A stretch of 7,107 nucleotides of DNA. Origin: Nitrospinota bacterium (GTDB lineage Bacteria; UBA8248; JACPRG01). A model generated the notes under the pieces. It was not told the DNA's origin. It searched no databases and was given only the letters and a program-made list of their open reading frames with translations. This document shows, in pieces, positions 6,145-7,107 of this stretch. Location of the stretch: positions 1 through 7,107 of the forward strand of contig JASLXW010000212.1 in assembly GCA_030740135.1 (NCBI GenBank). Reading direction: 5' to 3'. The position numbers and the translations under genes are program-made. Position 1 is the first letter of the stretch. The number at the start of each line of letters is the position of its first letter.

Positions 6145-6354
6145 ATGATGCGGAATCTTCGCTTCCTCATCCTCGCGGGGGTCGTGGGCTTTATGGCCGC
6201 GCTGACAGGCTGCGCCGCTCAAGGGGGAGGGGGGACCTCCCTCAGCGGGCTCATCCGAATGGAAAAGTTCAACCTGTCCGGCCAAAGCGAACAGACCCTC
6301 TATTCCATTTTTTTGAGCATTCGCGAATTGGACGACATCGACCGGCCTCACTGA
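6145..6354 (+). CDS. small lipoprotein, function unknown
   Basis: A 69-residue protein with a classic lipoprotein signal: MMRN plus Arg, a hydrophobic stretch (7-20) and the ideal lipobox LTGC with C23 as the modified residue. The mature part is only 47 residues: a Gly-rich spacer, then LIRMEKFNLSGQSEQTLYSIF, ending in an acidic IRELDDIDRPH. I do not recognise the family. GGAGG lies 12 bases before the first ATG (15 before the second ATG at 6148), which is rather distant, so translation may be modest. It follows the CsgG-like gene on the same strand, 83 bases downstream, with no convincing terminator between them. An accessory role to that protein, such as an outer-membrane partner or plug, is inference from position only. 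Confidence 0.72.
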   Translation: MMRNLRFLILAGVVGFMAALTGCAAQGGGGTSLSGLIRMEKFNLSGQSEQTLYSIFLSIRELDDIDRPH

Positions 6355-6506
6355 CATCGATCCGCGCCTGTCCATGTCCGTCGCCTCCTTTCGTCCGCGG
6401 GCGGCGATCCCGGACGCTTCCCGCACCCGGCTGCGTTCACCCGGAACCTCCCCATGTTTGCCTCGCACGGCGGGCCTCTTTGTTTTCGAGGTATTTCAGC
6501 CGGGCG

Positions 6507-6839
6507 CTAACGCACGTAGCGAATCTCCAGCGTGACGCACCCCTCCTCCGTCCTGTAGGGGCCGTGCTTCATCCCCGGAGGCCGGCAGGCGTACATTCCT
6601 TTCTTGAGATGCCGGTCGCCGTCCCACTGGCTGCCTTCGAGGATGTACACCTCTTCCCAGAAATCGTGGATGAACGTCTCGGTGCTCGCGGCCCCGGGGT
6701 CCGCCTTGAGCAGGCGGGTGATGAACATCTTCTCCGGCTCCTCGCTCAGGATCTTTTGGTTGTGGCCCGGCGGGGAGCCTTCCACCGGCGTCCACTCCAG
6801 GTCGTCCACCGAGAAGAACCCTCGCTCTTGTTTCGGCAT
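6507..6839 (-). CDS. single-domain cupin protein (ChrR-like type)
   Basis: A 110-residue protein that is one cupin barrel. Motif 1 is represented by TFIHDFWEEVYILEG (55-69) with H58 and E62/E63; the usual first histidine of the HxH pair is replaced by F56. Motif 2 is GMYACRPPGMKHGPY (81-95) with H92. The remaining His, Glu and His could still bind a metal, as in the ChrR-type cupins that sense or bind zinc, or in small acid- and sugar-related cupins. No sigma factor gene or partner enzyme lies beside it, so the role is open. The start is supported by GAGGAG eight bases before the ATG. It converges with the lipoprotein unit, with 152 bases between the stop codons and no clear bidirectional terminator. 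It is probably monocistronic in this window. Confidence 0.88.
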   Translation of the reverse strand: MPKQERGFFSVDDLEWTPVEGSPPGHNQKILSEEPEKMFITRLLKADPGAASTETFIHDFWEEVYILEGSQWDGDRHLKKGMYACRPPGMKHGPYRTEEGCVTLEIRYVR

Positions 6840-6987
6840 GGCGGAAACTCCTCGACAGGTTGGGGTGAAGACCGCCGCGCCGCCTCAATCGGCGCCGTCG
6901 TCCGGACATTCAAAGCCGCGCGGCCAATACAGGAAAACGGAACTTGGAACGGAAATACCGGCCTCAATGCTAAAACCGGACCCGACC

Positions 6988-7009
6988 ATGACGAAAACAC
7001 CCTCGTCAT
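6988..7009. repeat. perfect 7-bp inverted repeat upstream of the cupin gene
   Basis: ATGACGA (6988-6994) and TCGTCAT (7003-7009) are separated by 8 bases. The repeat lies about 150 bases upstream of the cupin start. It could be a protein-binding site or a hairpin. No convincing promoter boxes flank it, so its role is uncertain. Confidence 0.35.
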
Positions 7010-7049
7010 CCGCGCCGTTTGATATGGAAAATACGGGGTGATAGACTTC

Positions 7050-7107
7050 AGTCGTTTCTCCACTTTTAACCCGACTGCCCTGCCCCCTAAAGTTGTACCA
7101 CTTTTTG
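7050..7107. repeat. repeated GTT-N3-CCACTTTT motif at the right edge, possible insertion-sequence end
   Basis: GTTTCTCCACTTTT (7054-7067) and GTTGTACCACTTTT (7092-7105) share GTT-N3-CCACTTTT, spaced 38 bases apart. On the minus strand these read AAAAGTGG-N3-AAC. IS21-family transposons carry multiple short repeats of this style (AAAGTGGTACA-like) inside their ends. Only the edge is visible and no transposase is present, so this is a suggestion. Confidence 0.25.

Noticed and set aside
5896..6468. A 190-codon open frame on the minus strand
   Set aside because: It is antisense to the end of the CsgG-like gene and the small lipoprotein, both of which have clear features on the plus strand.
6126..7022. 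A 298-codon open frame on the plus strand starting at TTG
   Set aside because: It overlaps the small lipoprotein in another frame and runs antisense to the cupin. Its composition is Arg/Pro-rich and no motif is visible.

Overview
This is a GC-rich window from a bacterium that is probably Gram-negative. It has two predicted lipoproteins, one of the CsgG/HfaB outer-membrane assembly family, Shine-Dalgarno-led genes and dispersed GC-rich palindromic repeats. The mix of an atypical M20 peptidase, a DUF1989 protein and repeats of this kind recalls environmental, uncultured Gram-negative lineages. Nothing in the sequence fixes the phylum, and no rRNA, tRNA or CRISPR array is present.

Left part (1-4918), all genes on the minus strand. 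In transcription order it holds a broken, N-terminally incomplete cobalamin-biosynthesis gene of the CbiG type (4218-4918, frameshifted at a run of nine C). Next comes a probable three-gene operon: a DUF1989 / urea-carboxylase-associated protein (3407-4060), an atypical M20-family metallohydrolase (2033-3334) and an unrecognised 167-residue protein (1463-1966). A separate aldo/keto reductase (222-1178) follows. Three copies of a short palindromic repeat lie around the reductase: one downstream (126-149) and two in opposite orientation upstream (1304-1322 and 1359-1382).

Centre (4919-5311). This is a non-coding region between divergent transcription units. It carries a good sigma70-type promoter candidate firing rightward, an inverted repeat touching its -35 box, and a GC hairpin at the predicted 5' end of the transcript.

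Right part (5312-7107). A CsgG/HfaB-like lipoprotein (5312-6061) and a tiny lipoprotein (6145-6354) are probably co-transcribed on the plus strand. A single-domain cupin (6507-6839) points the opposite way. The last 50 bases carry a repeated GTT-CCACTTTT motif that may be the end of an insertion sequence continuing outside the window.

How the genes might work together: the DUF1989 and M20 genes suggest a small catabolic module for a nitrogenous amide or guanidine-like compound, but the substrate is unknown. The two lipoproteins suggest an envelope function. No clear link between these modules is visible. The best candidate for something undescribed is the DUF1989 - M20 (altered metal site) - unknown protein operon.
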